NCBI RefSeq assembly: GCF_910592395.1
Contig: NC_088308.1
Span: 13,533,001-13,597,000 of the forward strand
Source of the DNA: Lineus longissimus
Lineage: Eukaryota > Nemertea > Pilidiophora > Heteronemertea > Lineidae
Direction: 5' to 3'
DNA length: 64,000 bases
Numbering within the stretch: the stretch's first letter is position 1; each line of letters opens with the position of its first letter. Below, piece after piece: positions 35,261 to 45,540 of the stretch. A program made the position numbers and the translations under genes. The notes beneath the pieces were generated by a model, which saw nothing but the letters and a program-made list of their open reading frames with translations, had not been told where the DNA came from and did no database searches.

Positions 35261-38200
35261 TTGTTGACGTATACCGATCTTGTGACAAACAAATTTGGTG
35301 ATTCTCTGTTAGACCTCCTTCAGGACACTAACTTATGTGTGTTAAATGGCAGAGCTGCAGGAAAGGACAACTATACATATGTCTCGGGGCTAGGTAAATC
35401 AGTAGTTGACTATATCATAGTACCCACAGAACAGTTTAACCGCACGGTGGAATATAATGTGCTTCTGATGAGTGATCTTGTAAATCCAGGGGACTATGGT
35501 GCAAATTGCCAGATTCCGGACCATTCTATTGTGACATGTTCAGTACGTGTAGCCGAAATTCCGAGTTCGCGGCCCGTCGGTGGTAAAAATGAATGTGAGG
35601 ATAGTGATGATACAAGACAGGACACAGTTGTGAATAAGAGGTATACTTTAAATGGAGTGCCGATTAACTTTTTGGAAAATCACCGCAGGCGAAATGCTAT
35701 TGTGAACATATGTGACGGTCTTCTGCGCAACATTTCTAACCAGGACGAGATCGACACCGCCTATGGGGCAGTGGTCGATATTCTGCATGAGGAAATGAGT
35801 GATCTGTTACCACATAGAAAAGTAAAAGTGCGTTTTAAAAATAAGCAAAGGAGAATAACAAAAAAACCGTGGTGGAATATGGAGTTAGACAATATGTGGC
35901 GATTGTGTAAACACACTGAGAAAAACTTCTTACGTTGTAGAGGTAATCGCGAACAAAAGCGTGTGTTACGGCGGGAATTTCAAATTCGAAGAGCGGATTT
36001 TGATAAACGGTATAGGCAGGTTCAGAGACAGTATGAAGCCAAAACAATGAATGAGATTGAGCACTTCAGGACGTCTAACCCGAAGGAATTTTGGAGGCGG
36101 ATTAAAGCGTTTGGCCCAGGGAAGCGTACCGAGGACGTTACATCAGTAAAAATGCCAGATGGTAGTATTTCCTTTGGTAAGAACGATATCATGAAAGTAT
36201 GGAAGGAAAAGTTTGAGGCCTTATATAATCCAACAAATGTTCAAGATCAGGCGGAAGGTCAGAATGACGGTGCATATAATGAAATAATCCGAGACTTAAA
36301 TAGTAGTGCAGGCCCGCCGGAACTTAATAACGATATACGAAGGACTGAAGTAGTGAAAGCCTTGGGTGGCATTAAATCCGGAAAGGCTACTGGTCCTGAT
36401 CAGATTCCGAATGAGATACTGAAAAGTCCGAGAATGACTGACATATTACACCAATTCTTCTGTGCTGTGTTCAAGTACGGAAAAACTCCTTCGATGTGGA
36501 ACAACAGTATAATACATCCGATACATAAGCCTGGAAAAGACCGATTAGATCCGTTGAGTTATCGGGGCATAAGTCTCAATTCAACAACTGGAAAAGTGTA
36601 TAGTACGATATTGAATAACAGGCTAATGACCTTTATAGACGACAATGATTTGTTGGTCGATGAGCAAAATGGGTTCAGGAAAGGCAGGAGTTGCGAGGAT
36701 CATATCTTTAGTCTGACAACAATAGTGAGAAATCGAAAACAACAGAAAAAGCCTACTTTTGTTTGTTATGTGGATTTCTCCAAGGCGTTTGATATGATAG
36801 ATAGAAAACTGTTGATAACAAAGCTGTATGGTAAAGGCATCTCCGGCAGATTCCTTAAATCAGTTGTGTCAATGTACAAGGATACAGATGCACGCATGCG
36901 CATCAATGGGTGTCTGACTGATAGTTTTAGGACAACGTGCGGAGTTAGACAGGGGGACAGCCTATCGCCAACTCTTTTTGCTTTATATCTCAATGATCTA
37001 GCGGAACAGATAAACAGTGAAGGAAATGGCGTAGCTATAAACGGTAGAAATATAGCTATTCTGTTGTATGCTGATGATATCGCCCTGATTAGTGACAATA
37101 AGGAATCGCTCCAAAACATGATAGACATGGTGCGGGATTGGTGTATAAAGTGGCGTATGGCAGTGAACGTTGAAAAGACAAAAGTTATGCACTTTCGTAG
37201 GAAATGTGAAGCGCCAACTAATTATGTATTTCATTTTGGAGAACATGATATTGAGCGCACTAATGCCTATCGTTATCTGGGTGTAGAACTGAATGAATAT
37301 TTAGATTATACCCACACTGCAGACGTGTTAGCGAAAGGGGCCTCAAAGGCTCTAGCAGGTATTTTAGCGAAGCATTTCTGGACGGCAAGAGGACTCATGT
37401 ATAATTCGTATATACGCTTATATGACGCTCAGGTGATGCCAGTGATGGACTACTGTTGCAGTGTTTGGGGTTTTAAAACTTATAGACAATGTGAGAAAGT
37501 TCATTTGCGGTGTTTAAGATCCTTTCTAGGAGTTGGTAAATTTTCAGCTATACCGGCAATAGTGGGCGACATGGGTTCCATACCGCTGTCTATCAGGCAT
37601 CATGTCAAGATGTGTAACTTGTGGTTTAAGCTGTGTACTTTGCCTGTTCATAGAATTGCCAAACACATATTTCTATGGGATTATGAGTTATCTAGACAAG
37701 GGAAAGATAACTGGTGCAAAAGTATAAAAACTATTTTGAACGATTGTAATATGACTAACATTTATGATGCTCCCATGCTACACAGGACATTCTCAGCAGC
37801 AGAAAATAGGGAGCTTTCAGGCCGGATAAGGGACGCTCTCATGGCAAATTATGTGGTTAAATGGAAAAATGAGGTGGTGAACATGCCAAAACTACGAACG
37901 TTTAAGTTGTTAAAACAGGAATTCGGTACGGAGAGATATGTTTTATTGCCACTAAGTAGGGCAAGTAGGTCTACAATAGCAAGAATGCGTAACAGTACAT
38001 TCCCTCTAGGTATAGAATTAGGACGATATCGGGGTGTGCCGCTTGAAAATAGAACCTGTAAGAACTGTGGTGATGAAAAAGTGGAAGATGATTTCCATTT
38101 TCTTTTGGAGTGTACAAAATATAGCCGAGAGCGGGTGGACTTGCTGTTGGATATTGGTGAAAATGTTGGTTCCATGGACCGGAGCGGTGGACTGAATGCG

Positions 38201-38272
38201 CTTCTGTCGAGTCCGACAGTGGCAGGTCGTGTAGCTAGCTATATACGACTCATCTACCAAATGCGTAAATAA
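35261..38272 (+). CDS. LINE ORF2: endonuclease C-terminus, reverse transcriptase, Cys-rich tail
   Basis: Continuous frame of about 1000 codons; the true start is lost by 5' truncation, so the first residues come from flanking DNA. Residues 1-95 are the end of an apurinic-type endonuclease (VLNGR, VVDYII, and PDHS with the catalytic His, near 87-89). RT spans about 370-640: IHKPGKD, YRGISL, a palm motif YVDFSKAFD (503-511), GVRQGD (561-566) and YADD (603-606). The C-terminal part has CKNC...FHFLLEC (about 933-951), a CCHC-like RT-associated zinc motif. With YADD intact and no internal stop, the copy is young. It would be inactive without its endonuclease N-terminus and ORF1. The clade (CR1/jockey/RTE-like) cannot be fixed without a phylogeny. 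Confidence 0.88.
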   Translation: MLTYTDLVTNKFGDSLLDLLQDTNLCVLNGRAAGKDNYTYVSGLGKSVVDYIIVPTEQFNRTVEYNVLLMSDLVNPGDYGANCQIPDHSIVTCSVRVAEIPSSRPVGGKNECEDSDDTRQDTVVNKRYTLNGVPINFLENHRRRNAIVNICDGLLRNISNQDEIDTAYGAVVDILHEEMSDLLPHRKVKVRFKNKQRRITKKPWWNMELDNMWRLCKHTEKNFLRCRGNREQKRVLRREFQIRRADFDKRYRQVQRQYEAKTMNEIEHFRTSNPKEFWRRIKAFGPGKRTEDVTSVKMPDGSISFGKNDIMKVWKEKFEALYNPTNVQDQAEGQNDGAYNEIIRDLNSSAGPPELNNDIRRTEVVKALGGIKSGKATGPDQIPNEILKSPRMTDILHQFFCAVFKYGKTPSMWNNSIIHPIHKPGKDRLDPLSYRGISLNSTTGKVYSTILNNRLMTFIDDNDLLVDEQNGFRKGRSCEDHIFSLTTIVRNRKQQKKPTFVCYVDFSKAFDMIDRKLLITKLYGKGISGRFLKSVVSMYKDTDARMRINGCLTDSFRTTCGVRQGDSLSPTLFALYLNDLAEQINSEGNGVAINGRNIAILLYADDIALISDNKESLQNMIDMVRDWCIKWRMAVNVEKTKVMHFRRKCEAPTNYVFHFGEHDIERTNAYRYLGVELNEYLDYTHTADVLAKGASKALAGILAKHFWTARGLMYNSYIRLYDAQVMPVMDYCCSVWGFKTYRQCEKVHLRCLRSFLGVGKFSAIPAIVGDMGSIPLSIRHHVKMCNLWFKLCTLPVHRIAKHIFLWDYELSRQGKDNWCKSIKTILNDCNMTNIYDAPMLHRTFSAAENRELSGRIRDALMANYVVKWKNEVVNMPKLRTFKLLKQEFGTERYVLLPLSRASRSTIARMRNSTFPLGIELGRYRGVPLENRTCKNCGDEKVEDDFHFLLECTKYSRERVDLLLDIGENVGSMDRSGGLNALLSSPTVAGRVASYIRLIYQMRK

Positions 38273-38445
38273 ACCGCCTCAAATCTTAAGTAGAATAAGT
38301 CGTGTATGGTGGGACCACCCCTCCCTTTGCCGCGGTCGACATGTTGCGCTCCCGTTTGCAAATTATGAATTATTGTGTCTCGTAAGCCTTTGCAGGCTGG
38401 CTTTTTGTAAAAGGTGACACGTTAATAAAATATATATATATATAC
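35261..38445 (+). mobile_element. 5'-truncated APE-type LINE with AT-repeat tail
   Basis: Non-LTR retrotransposon copy starting inside the endonuclease domain and ending in AATAAAATATATATATATATA (38424-38444). The 3' untranslated region is about 170 bp. 5' truncation is the usual outcome of target-primed reverse transcription. Confidence 0.8.
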
Positions 38446-38592
38446 TGCTGTCCGTTTGACCGTTTGGTGTTTGCAGTAGTCATGTGTCATCGTCTACAAT
38501 TTTTTTCGTCAGTTGTTCGGGGCAGAATAAAGAAACGAGTTATAGAGTTGGAACTTTTGTTTATCGATTACATCAGATCGTTTCCCACACAA

Positions 38593-39006
38593 AGAGTACA
38601 TAGACACATAATCAACTGAAATTTAGTTGCAATCTGATCATTGGCTTCAGAGTAATACTAATAGGACTTAGCCTTATTATCAAGATGGTCGCCTGGCCGC
38701 AATATTGGTTTTTGAATTTGACTGAATATCAGGGATATTGTAGAGAGTACTTAGATATATAATCACATGAAATTTGGTTGCAATCTAAACATTAGTTACA
38801 GAGAACAAAATGGTTATTTCAACAACTGAGTCAGGGACGCAAGCCCGAAAAAGACGTTCCGTCTATGACAATTTTCATCCAATCGAATCGATCCAGTCCT
38901 CAGCAAATTTTTATTTCACTAAGGATTCAAAGTAAGAGGTTAATAGCGGCTTCATTTCAGCATATATCTAATTATCTATTTTTTTCGAAATGGTGTTCGG
39001 CGACAT
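38593..39006. other. Non-coding stretch right of the candidate LTR
   Basis: Segments such as CACATGAAATTTGGTTGCAA (38764) also occur near 26439, marking another short dispersed repeat. No gene. Confidence 0.4.
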
Positions 39007-39136
39007 CATGAGGAAACCAGCCCTGTAAAATATTTAGGTGCCCTCCAACTTCAAGCACCCCGCTGATACTGCACAAAGTGATGATCGGCATATTTACCTT
39101 ATCTACCTAATGACCAGCGTAACCAGTGATAACACT
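39007..39136. mobile_element. Left part of the 420-bp MITE
   Basis: Matches 8403-8536 from CATGAGGAAACC through CCAGTGATAACACT, then diverges. No right end follows. Confidence 0.75.
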
Positions 39137-41144
39137 TGGGCCAGGTTCATCATCATGTGATCATGTGAGCACAAACATGTGCAACAGATTAAGGGACTAC
39201 TTTTAGTACCCAGTGGCCAGTGGAAGCATTGTCTCATTTTCTCTCTAATTTTTAAAAGTAACTGTTGAACCTATAATTTGATGAACTTGATTCATCTGTC
39301 AGTAGAATAATACATAGTGTAGCATATGTTGCAGATACTGGGATGCATGAGACATTGGTTGTTTAAAATATGAACGGTCAGGGTTTCTCAAATATCTCTT
39401 GGTTGTGTTTTTGTTATTAGTCTCCCCAGGACAGCCTGAATAATTCTAATAGTATAACTCTGAGAACACTAACCTGATGATTAGGTGCAATCAGTAGGCC
39501 CTACCATTTTGACCGACATCATGATTTGATTCCAAGAAACAACCAATGTCGTGTGCACTGCAGTAAATTTTCTGACAAAGAAAACAATAGTACAGATGAA
39601 AACAAGCCAGTATTTTCATTAAAGTATGTTTTTATTACACAAAACATTTTTATCATGCATTCATAAAACTACACGGTATACAATTTAATAATCGAACAAA
39701 CAAAAGTGTGAAATCATGTTATAATTATGATGTTTTCACCACTAGATAAATTTCAAACTTTCAACTTTCCATTGAATTGCAATGTTGGACCATATATTAC
39801 TACCAAAACACAGGAAATTGTAATCCAAGATTGGACAGATGAATGGGTATCTTTACTGCGCTCGACTGGAGTAAGGGTGGGTGTGATAATATTAGATAGT
39901 TCTGGAAAATCAAAAAGGCTTAACCCTAGGCCTATTACAGTTCCTTATCAATTTTACTTGTGATTGATAAACTAGTATTTGCGTTACATACATGTTAAAT
40001 TATTTGATTTGCCACTTGCTAATAACACAATGCTCACACAAAAAATGCTCATTTTAAAAATAAAATAAAAATAACAAATACTGCTTTTTATCAATATGAA
40101 GTTGAAATAGCAAATCAGTAGGCAAACCGTGGTTAAAATATGCAGCAAAGCAGAAATATACCAACAGTGAATCTCTGTGTGTTCACCACAATTGTGCAAT
40201 GGGCAGATTTCCAGGAAGTTGCGTGATTGATCTGTAAAACCATGATATACGATTATAATTGATGCCAGGCATTAATACAAAATACAACGAATGTAGGTAA
40301 AAAAATGAAACACTTTGGAAGGCCTGGTGACAGACAAAATATTAACTCATAAGTTGCCAGGATCAAGAGACTGGGGTAGGACCTTTTTCGAGTGCTCTTT
40401 TAATTGTTACAGAAACAGAGTTCTGAGGTGTGACAGAGGCGGACACCCCAAGACCCAACATGCTTCCCGATCGGGGACCAAAATATACAACCCTCCCCTC
40501 AATTTTTGATAGCCACCAATTTGGGCAGCATGCAGTGATTATCAGCAGCGATCTTCAAAAATTTGATAGTTGATTGAGCTGAAACGTAGTGGATGCCAGT
40601 ACACATGTGTCAGTACAGGGTCAATGTTTCAATCAAAATCACTCTAAAATAGTTCTTGATTTTTAAATAAAGAAATATTATAATGTTGATCAAATGAATT
40701 ACAAGAGAAAAAGGGAAGTGAGGGCCATCCTATCCACACTCAATTCAATACCAAATACTGCCAATTACTTAGATGCTACAGCAACATGATACCATGGCAA
40801 ACCATCCGGTATGACAAATCAAATATCAATATCTATGACACATTGAAAAACCGAATTGTATAACCTAAATGAGAGAAAAAAAAACATGTTGTGTGGATGG
40901 CTTAACCTAGGAAAAGGAAATAGCTAATCACTCTGTCTGTTACCCCAAATCAGAGGACAATCACATCAAAACGTCTCAGATAAGTACAGGATGACAGTAT
41001 CATTGCACACATGAATAAATTTATTGTATACTGGTATGACCTCGGCACCCTAAGAGAAGCTGAGGTTGACCTTACAATCACTCAGCAAATGTGGATGAAG
41101 ATAATCAAAATCAATAACTTAACTATCAATACTGAGCCTAACCT
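39137..41144. other. Non-coding stretch downstream of the composite USP-like gene
   Basis: AT-rich. No gene: the frames at 39727-39963 and 40315-40509 have no family features. It should contain the 3' end of the minus-strand transcript; AATAAA-type hexamers on the minus strand lie at 41148-41153 and near 41010-41020. Confidence 0.4.
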
Positions 41145-42701
41145 TTATTCGATCATGTAAGCAGGTTTCTTTAGTTTGTTGTGTTCCATTAACATGGCGA
41201 GATCACGTTTCTTTTTTTCAACTTCTATTTTATTTTGGGCGATTAATTCCTTCCATTCAATAACTACGGCATTTTGTTCACAAGTCAGTAGTTTTTTGAA
41301 CTGTTTCATATATTTTGCAAACATTTTGCGTGCATTGATGAAGCTAACGCGTTTACCTTCATTTTCTTGCAGATAGCGTCTTTGCCGAGTAATTGCATAG
41401 TACTGAGTTGGGCAATGCCCAACACCTTTGTAGCAATTTGCAGGGATAGCAGGCAGACTGCGCTGACGCTTCTTTCTCCTGGGCCCTTTCATCTGAGAAA
41501 CCATATGTTTCTCAACTGCAAAATGTCTTTTCTGCAGGCTGACATCAGTTGTCATTTTCTTCCTAACTTTACTGACATCTAGAAAATGTTTTGAAAAATC
41601 ATCAGGAGAAGATGAGCCATCAATAACACTGAATATGTAACTGTAGCTCAGTACATCATGTTGTTGTCTGACTGCAGTACGCAGACAGATCGGGACCTTT
41701 GGTCTATCAATGGTTGCCTGAGAAGTTAGCACATAGAAACGTTTTGTTGACAACCCTTTCTGTTTGTTAGTAGGAAGTGGCTTTGTTCGAAACCTGCCCC
41801 CATTGCTTCTGATGATAATCTTAAGGTCAGCAATTTTGATTGCCTTTCCTTTTTGTTGAGGTATTGGGCCTACAAACACAAATGTCATATTGCTGAGGAC
41901 TTTATTATCAGAAGGAGTTTCAGTTGAAGGGCAGGCGTCAGTGCCAGTGACAGCAGTATCTGCTTGTGAAGACAAGCAGGATTCCACGAATCTATCAAAA
42001 GCAAACACAGCCTCTTTTGCTTCTTCGTCAGGGAGCAGTTTATATTGGTCAACCTCATAGCGCAAATCCTTCCAATATTTACATAGGAGTGCTTTCAGAG
42101 GACATTTTCTCTCCTTCCCCCCATGCCTAGTTGTATGGTTGAAATAGAAGCAATTATGGAGGTAGTTTGCATGCTCTCCACCTTCAGCCTGGAATCGAGC
42201 AAGAGGAAATGGTAGAGACTTCATGAGCAGAGGAACAACATCTATGAATTTCATCATGTATGGAGAGAGATTTTGACAACCATATCTGAAGCAGAATAAC
42301 TGATAAAATGATTCAGCATGTCTGGTGTAATTGACGTGATCACCTTCAGTATATCCCCATGTATAGTCTGATGGTTGAAGGGAACCATTCACCTTGCCAT
42401 CAATAAGAACTGGATCTGGTTCTTTTTGGCCAATTTTCATCATTTCATAAAATTGATGCCAAATCGTCTTCACAAGTTCAATCTCAGTGTAGTTGCGAGG
42501 TAGGCACAGTTTAGTTGCAATGGACTCGTCTAGGAATATCGGAATTCGGTTATTAGGAACAACCTTACCTAATACATGCGGTAGTGTTGCTTTTCCCGGT
42601 GGGACGTCGGGAGAAGGACTTATCACTGTAAATGCATGGTCTTTGTTCAAAGATACTGGCTCTGGTGCACCTTTGCTATTGAAAAGGACCCGGAAGTTGC
42701 C
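41145..42701 (-). pseudogene. Transposase-like C-terminal region with BRCT-like domain
   Basis: Same frame as the preceding block after the single TAA. A helical stretch (ESFYQLFCFRYG, MMKFIDVVPLLMKSLP) leads to FQAEGGEHANYLHN and HTTRHGGKER, where a Glu could be the third acidic residue of a DDE set. About residue 255 onward (counted from the Leu codon at 42650), MTFVFVGP, IIIRSNGGRF, RFYVLTSQ and DVLSYSYIFSVIDG follow the BRCT order (hydrophobic strand, GG turn, strand, Trp/aromatic helix). A Lys/Arg-rich tail (GPRRKKRQRSLP) may be a nuclear signal. The stop TAA overlaps AATAAA. Function unknown; nuclear location is an inference. Confidence 0.5.
41148..41153 (-). terminator. Polyadenylation signal overlapping the stop codon
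   Basis: The minus strand reads ATCGAATAAAGG, in which the TAA stop is embedded in AATAAA. A second AATAAA-type hexamer lies about 130 bp further on (near 41010-41020). Which one is used is unknown. Confidence 0.35.
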
Positions 42702-45182
42702 TTATCTTATTCCCCTCATATTGATATTGTTTTCTAAGTTAGAAATTCTTTCATGGACGTAGCTATTTGCATCTTCAGCGTTTGGCCTCTGGACAACCTT
42801 ATTTCCTTCAGAGAGGACAAGTTCAATTTCTAAATTTATCAATTTCTCGACAGATCTAGGTAACCCATGCAACACGCACATCACAATCCGCTCAGTTGGA
42901 ATACTGGCCACAAGCGAGGTGGGGTGTTGGCGATCTATTGCTACATCAAGGCTTGTTCTTAAGCCATCAGAGCCTGTCAAACCTCTGTCACTTTTCTTCA
43001 TTTTGGAATATATGTTCCAGCCATCTTCTGATGTTGGAGACAATTCATCGTCTCCATCCAATACTGCCTCAAGGAACATTTCATCCCCCGCTAGATAAAA
43101 CCTGTTAGCATCTTGGGCCTGATGTTGTGAGATAAATCTTTCAAGATAACCATTACCCAGATGTTCCTCGAGATTATCCCGGCTGTCGCTTTCATAAAAA
43201 ACTGTGATCGGAAAGATTATCTTGGAACTTTGAAAAAGTATGCCACGAAGTGCAGCTTCATCATTTAGGATACTTAACCCCAAATAGGTACTGTGTCTCC
43301 CTCCGTATTTTCTACCATCACCATATATCTTCCAATGCTTTGTCTCAGTTAGCCAGTAGTACTTGAATGACAACACTTGAATAAGGCGGCCCGGATCAAC
43401 ATACCATCCCAAACTTATCTGTTTAGGACAAAGAACTTTCTCAAATTCATTTTCATATTTTTTTCTCAGTTCTTGCTCAGTTCGCCGTGTGGGAATGCTT
43501 GGCAGTTTCTTACGCAAGTGTGCATTGAGCCTATAGCCATTGAAGTTTTCTGACATGTACACCCAATCAGATGCTTCTAATCTAGTTTGATTGGTCTCAC
43601 GACTATTGTTACAATTTGATTTGTGATCTGAAGCATGCTGTGTTTGTTTCAATAGGCCCAATGATTGCTTGAAATAATCCATTTCGTCTGCAGTCAAATC
43701 TTTTGACAGAACTTCTCCGATACACACAATCATTTTTTTCTTGTCACCACCAAAATGTTTCTTTTGGATTTCATCAAATATATTTTTTAAGCGTTTTTTG
43801 GTTTTCCATTTTTCTCGCATAGTTTTCTGTTTACCTGTGACACCTCGTTTACGCCTATATTTTTTTGCTGAAGGCACACAAGTCGGAGTTACATTAACCA
43901 TTGAGGTTTCAGATTTCAATTCTTTTTTCAATGGGGTACACGGGTGGTTAAAGTATTTTAAGTCAATCACTACACATTTTTGTAAGGTTTGAACCAGTTT
44001 TTCTTTTGCTAGTTGCAGTGATTTTTGTTTGTTTGGAATTTTCATGATATCCATCAGCATTACAAATGATTCTAATGCAATGTATTCCCGTATTCTGCTC
44101 TCCTTATAGAACAGAAAACATGACCTGGAGTCCACTCCTTTCAGGCGCAAGGTAGTATCGATTTTACTGTAACCATCTCTTCTCAAGTGCCTACTTAAAT
44201 CAGCCAACTGAAATGCTTCTTTACATAAAATAAAGATGTTGCCATCTATTATTCGGTACAGCATGCTTGTGTTATCAATGAGGAGTTTTCCAGATATAAC
44301 ATCATTTTCCATTTCTGCAACTGAGCACTTCTTGTTCATTGGTGTTACAGAAGAAGGCTTTTTCCCACCAGTTTTTCTTTTCCCATTGCTTGAGTACATC
44401 AGCTTTTTTCGAATCTTTTTCTTTGCTTTCACACCACTAGATCTTTGCCTATTGGACTTTGGTGAAAAAAGCGGAAGACAATTTGCATTGACAGGTGTGC
44501 TTGTCACAATCGTTGGTGTGCAGTTTGCTGATTGCAGTGTAGTTGAAGTGACTGACTCAATCACATCGGAGTCCTCAGTCGTAACAACAGTGGACCCGAC
44601 CTCGGTGAGGTCGGGATTCATTTCTATTCGATGGGTTGTTCTTGCATTGATGGTGTCAAGATTAGACATTCGAAATAGAAGGAAATGCAAACCATAATGA
44701 CTACTATCAGTCCTGTGGACTGTTGAATCAATTTGGTTTTGCTGATGGACTGCTGCAGTGAATGATGTATAGGAGCTGTTACCATCCTTCAAGTCATCCA
44801 ACACATGAAATAGATTTTCATGACGTGCAATGCAATGAAAGTGGCCTGGCCTGTGCATTACTGCACTGGTCAGCTCATACTCCACATCAAAGAAATGGTC
44901 AACCTCTTTAATCAAAACGGGTGGTTTTTGTTCATTCCTATTATCGACTATACCAAGTTCAACAACTAATAATGGTGGCAAAGACACTTGTTCATTTGTT
45001 AATGCCAGTTTTGTACCACATATATCACACACCACCCCTGTTTGTCGACAGTATGTCTTAATTTGTAGAGGCAATGAGTCTGATAGGATACCATTGGCTT
45101 TAGCGTTCACAGTAAATGTCAGTAATATATTGGAATTGAGTGTAAAAGACATGTTTTTTTCCTCAACTTCACAAACATGGCA
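42702..45182 (-). pseudogene. USP-like peptidase His box and RNase-H/transposase-like region
   Basis: After HVCEVEEKNMSF and a second CDICG pair comes LPPLLVVELG, then GHFHCIARHENLFHVLDD (His near 44843), matching the C19 His box with its trailing Asp residues, and finally HYGLHFLLFRM. A Ser/Thr-rich linker with basic runs (KAKKKIRKK) follows. A second globular part includes WKIYGDGRKYGGR, FYLAGDEMFLE, and CVLHGLPRSVEKLI. Asp in a short beta-strand context, then a LHG/R helix, recalls DDE transposases with an RNase-H fold. I cannot confirm the catalytic set by eye. The frame ends at a TAA at 42702 and continues in the same frame beyond it. Confidence 0.5.
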
Positions 45183-45187
45183 ATAGG

Positions 45188-45397
45188 TGTAGGGGCGGTT
45201 CGTAAGCAAGAACGCCAGACGACTAGCTTCCATAAAATCTATGACTCGAATCCTTTATTCTATACACAGTAAAAACATGATGAAGACGATTACATGATTA
45301 GGTTAGATGAACGACTAAACATTATGACACAACACGTATTACAATTCAATATGAACATGAATGAAAGAATTAAACCTATAATATAATCGCCGCGACA
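45188..45397 (-). repeat. BEL-2 3' LTR
   Basis: 210 bp, identical by eye to 50917-51126. Contains TTTATT (AATAAA on the minus strand) and lies directly after the polypurine tract in element orientation. Confidence 0.95.
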
Positions 45398-45540
45398 TAC
45401 TCCCCGCCGCGAAATGGTGATGAGCAAATTCTTTTTGTCTTTTGTTTTTTCATAGTAAAAGTAGAACAGTAGAACATAGTAAAAAGTTATCATGACATTG
45501 TCTCTAATTTGTGACTTGACTAGACTAATACATTAGCAAG

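Larger units (their letters stand above)
34819..38592 (+). repeat. Candidate BEL-3 3' LTR, split by the LINE insertion
   Basis: Starts TGTTACCGCAG after the polypurine tract (34819). Sequence on the far side of the LINE (38446-38592) includes AATAAAG (38526) and ends TTTCCCACACA, plausible for the end of the same LTR. No 5' LTR is present for comparison and no target duplication can be checked, so the extent is inferred. Confidence 0.35.

Noticed and set aside
39727-39963. 78-codon plus-strand frame
   Set aside because: No domain, no neighbouring exon, AT-rich context; could not be supported.
42702-42704. Programmed stop-codon readthrough between the two composite-gene blocks
   Set aside because: The TAA context (followed by GGC) is not a known readthrough context; a nonsense change is simpler.
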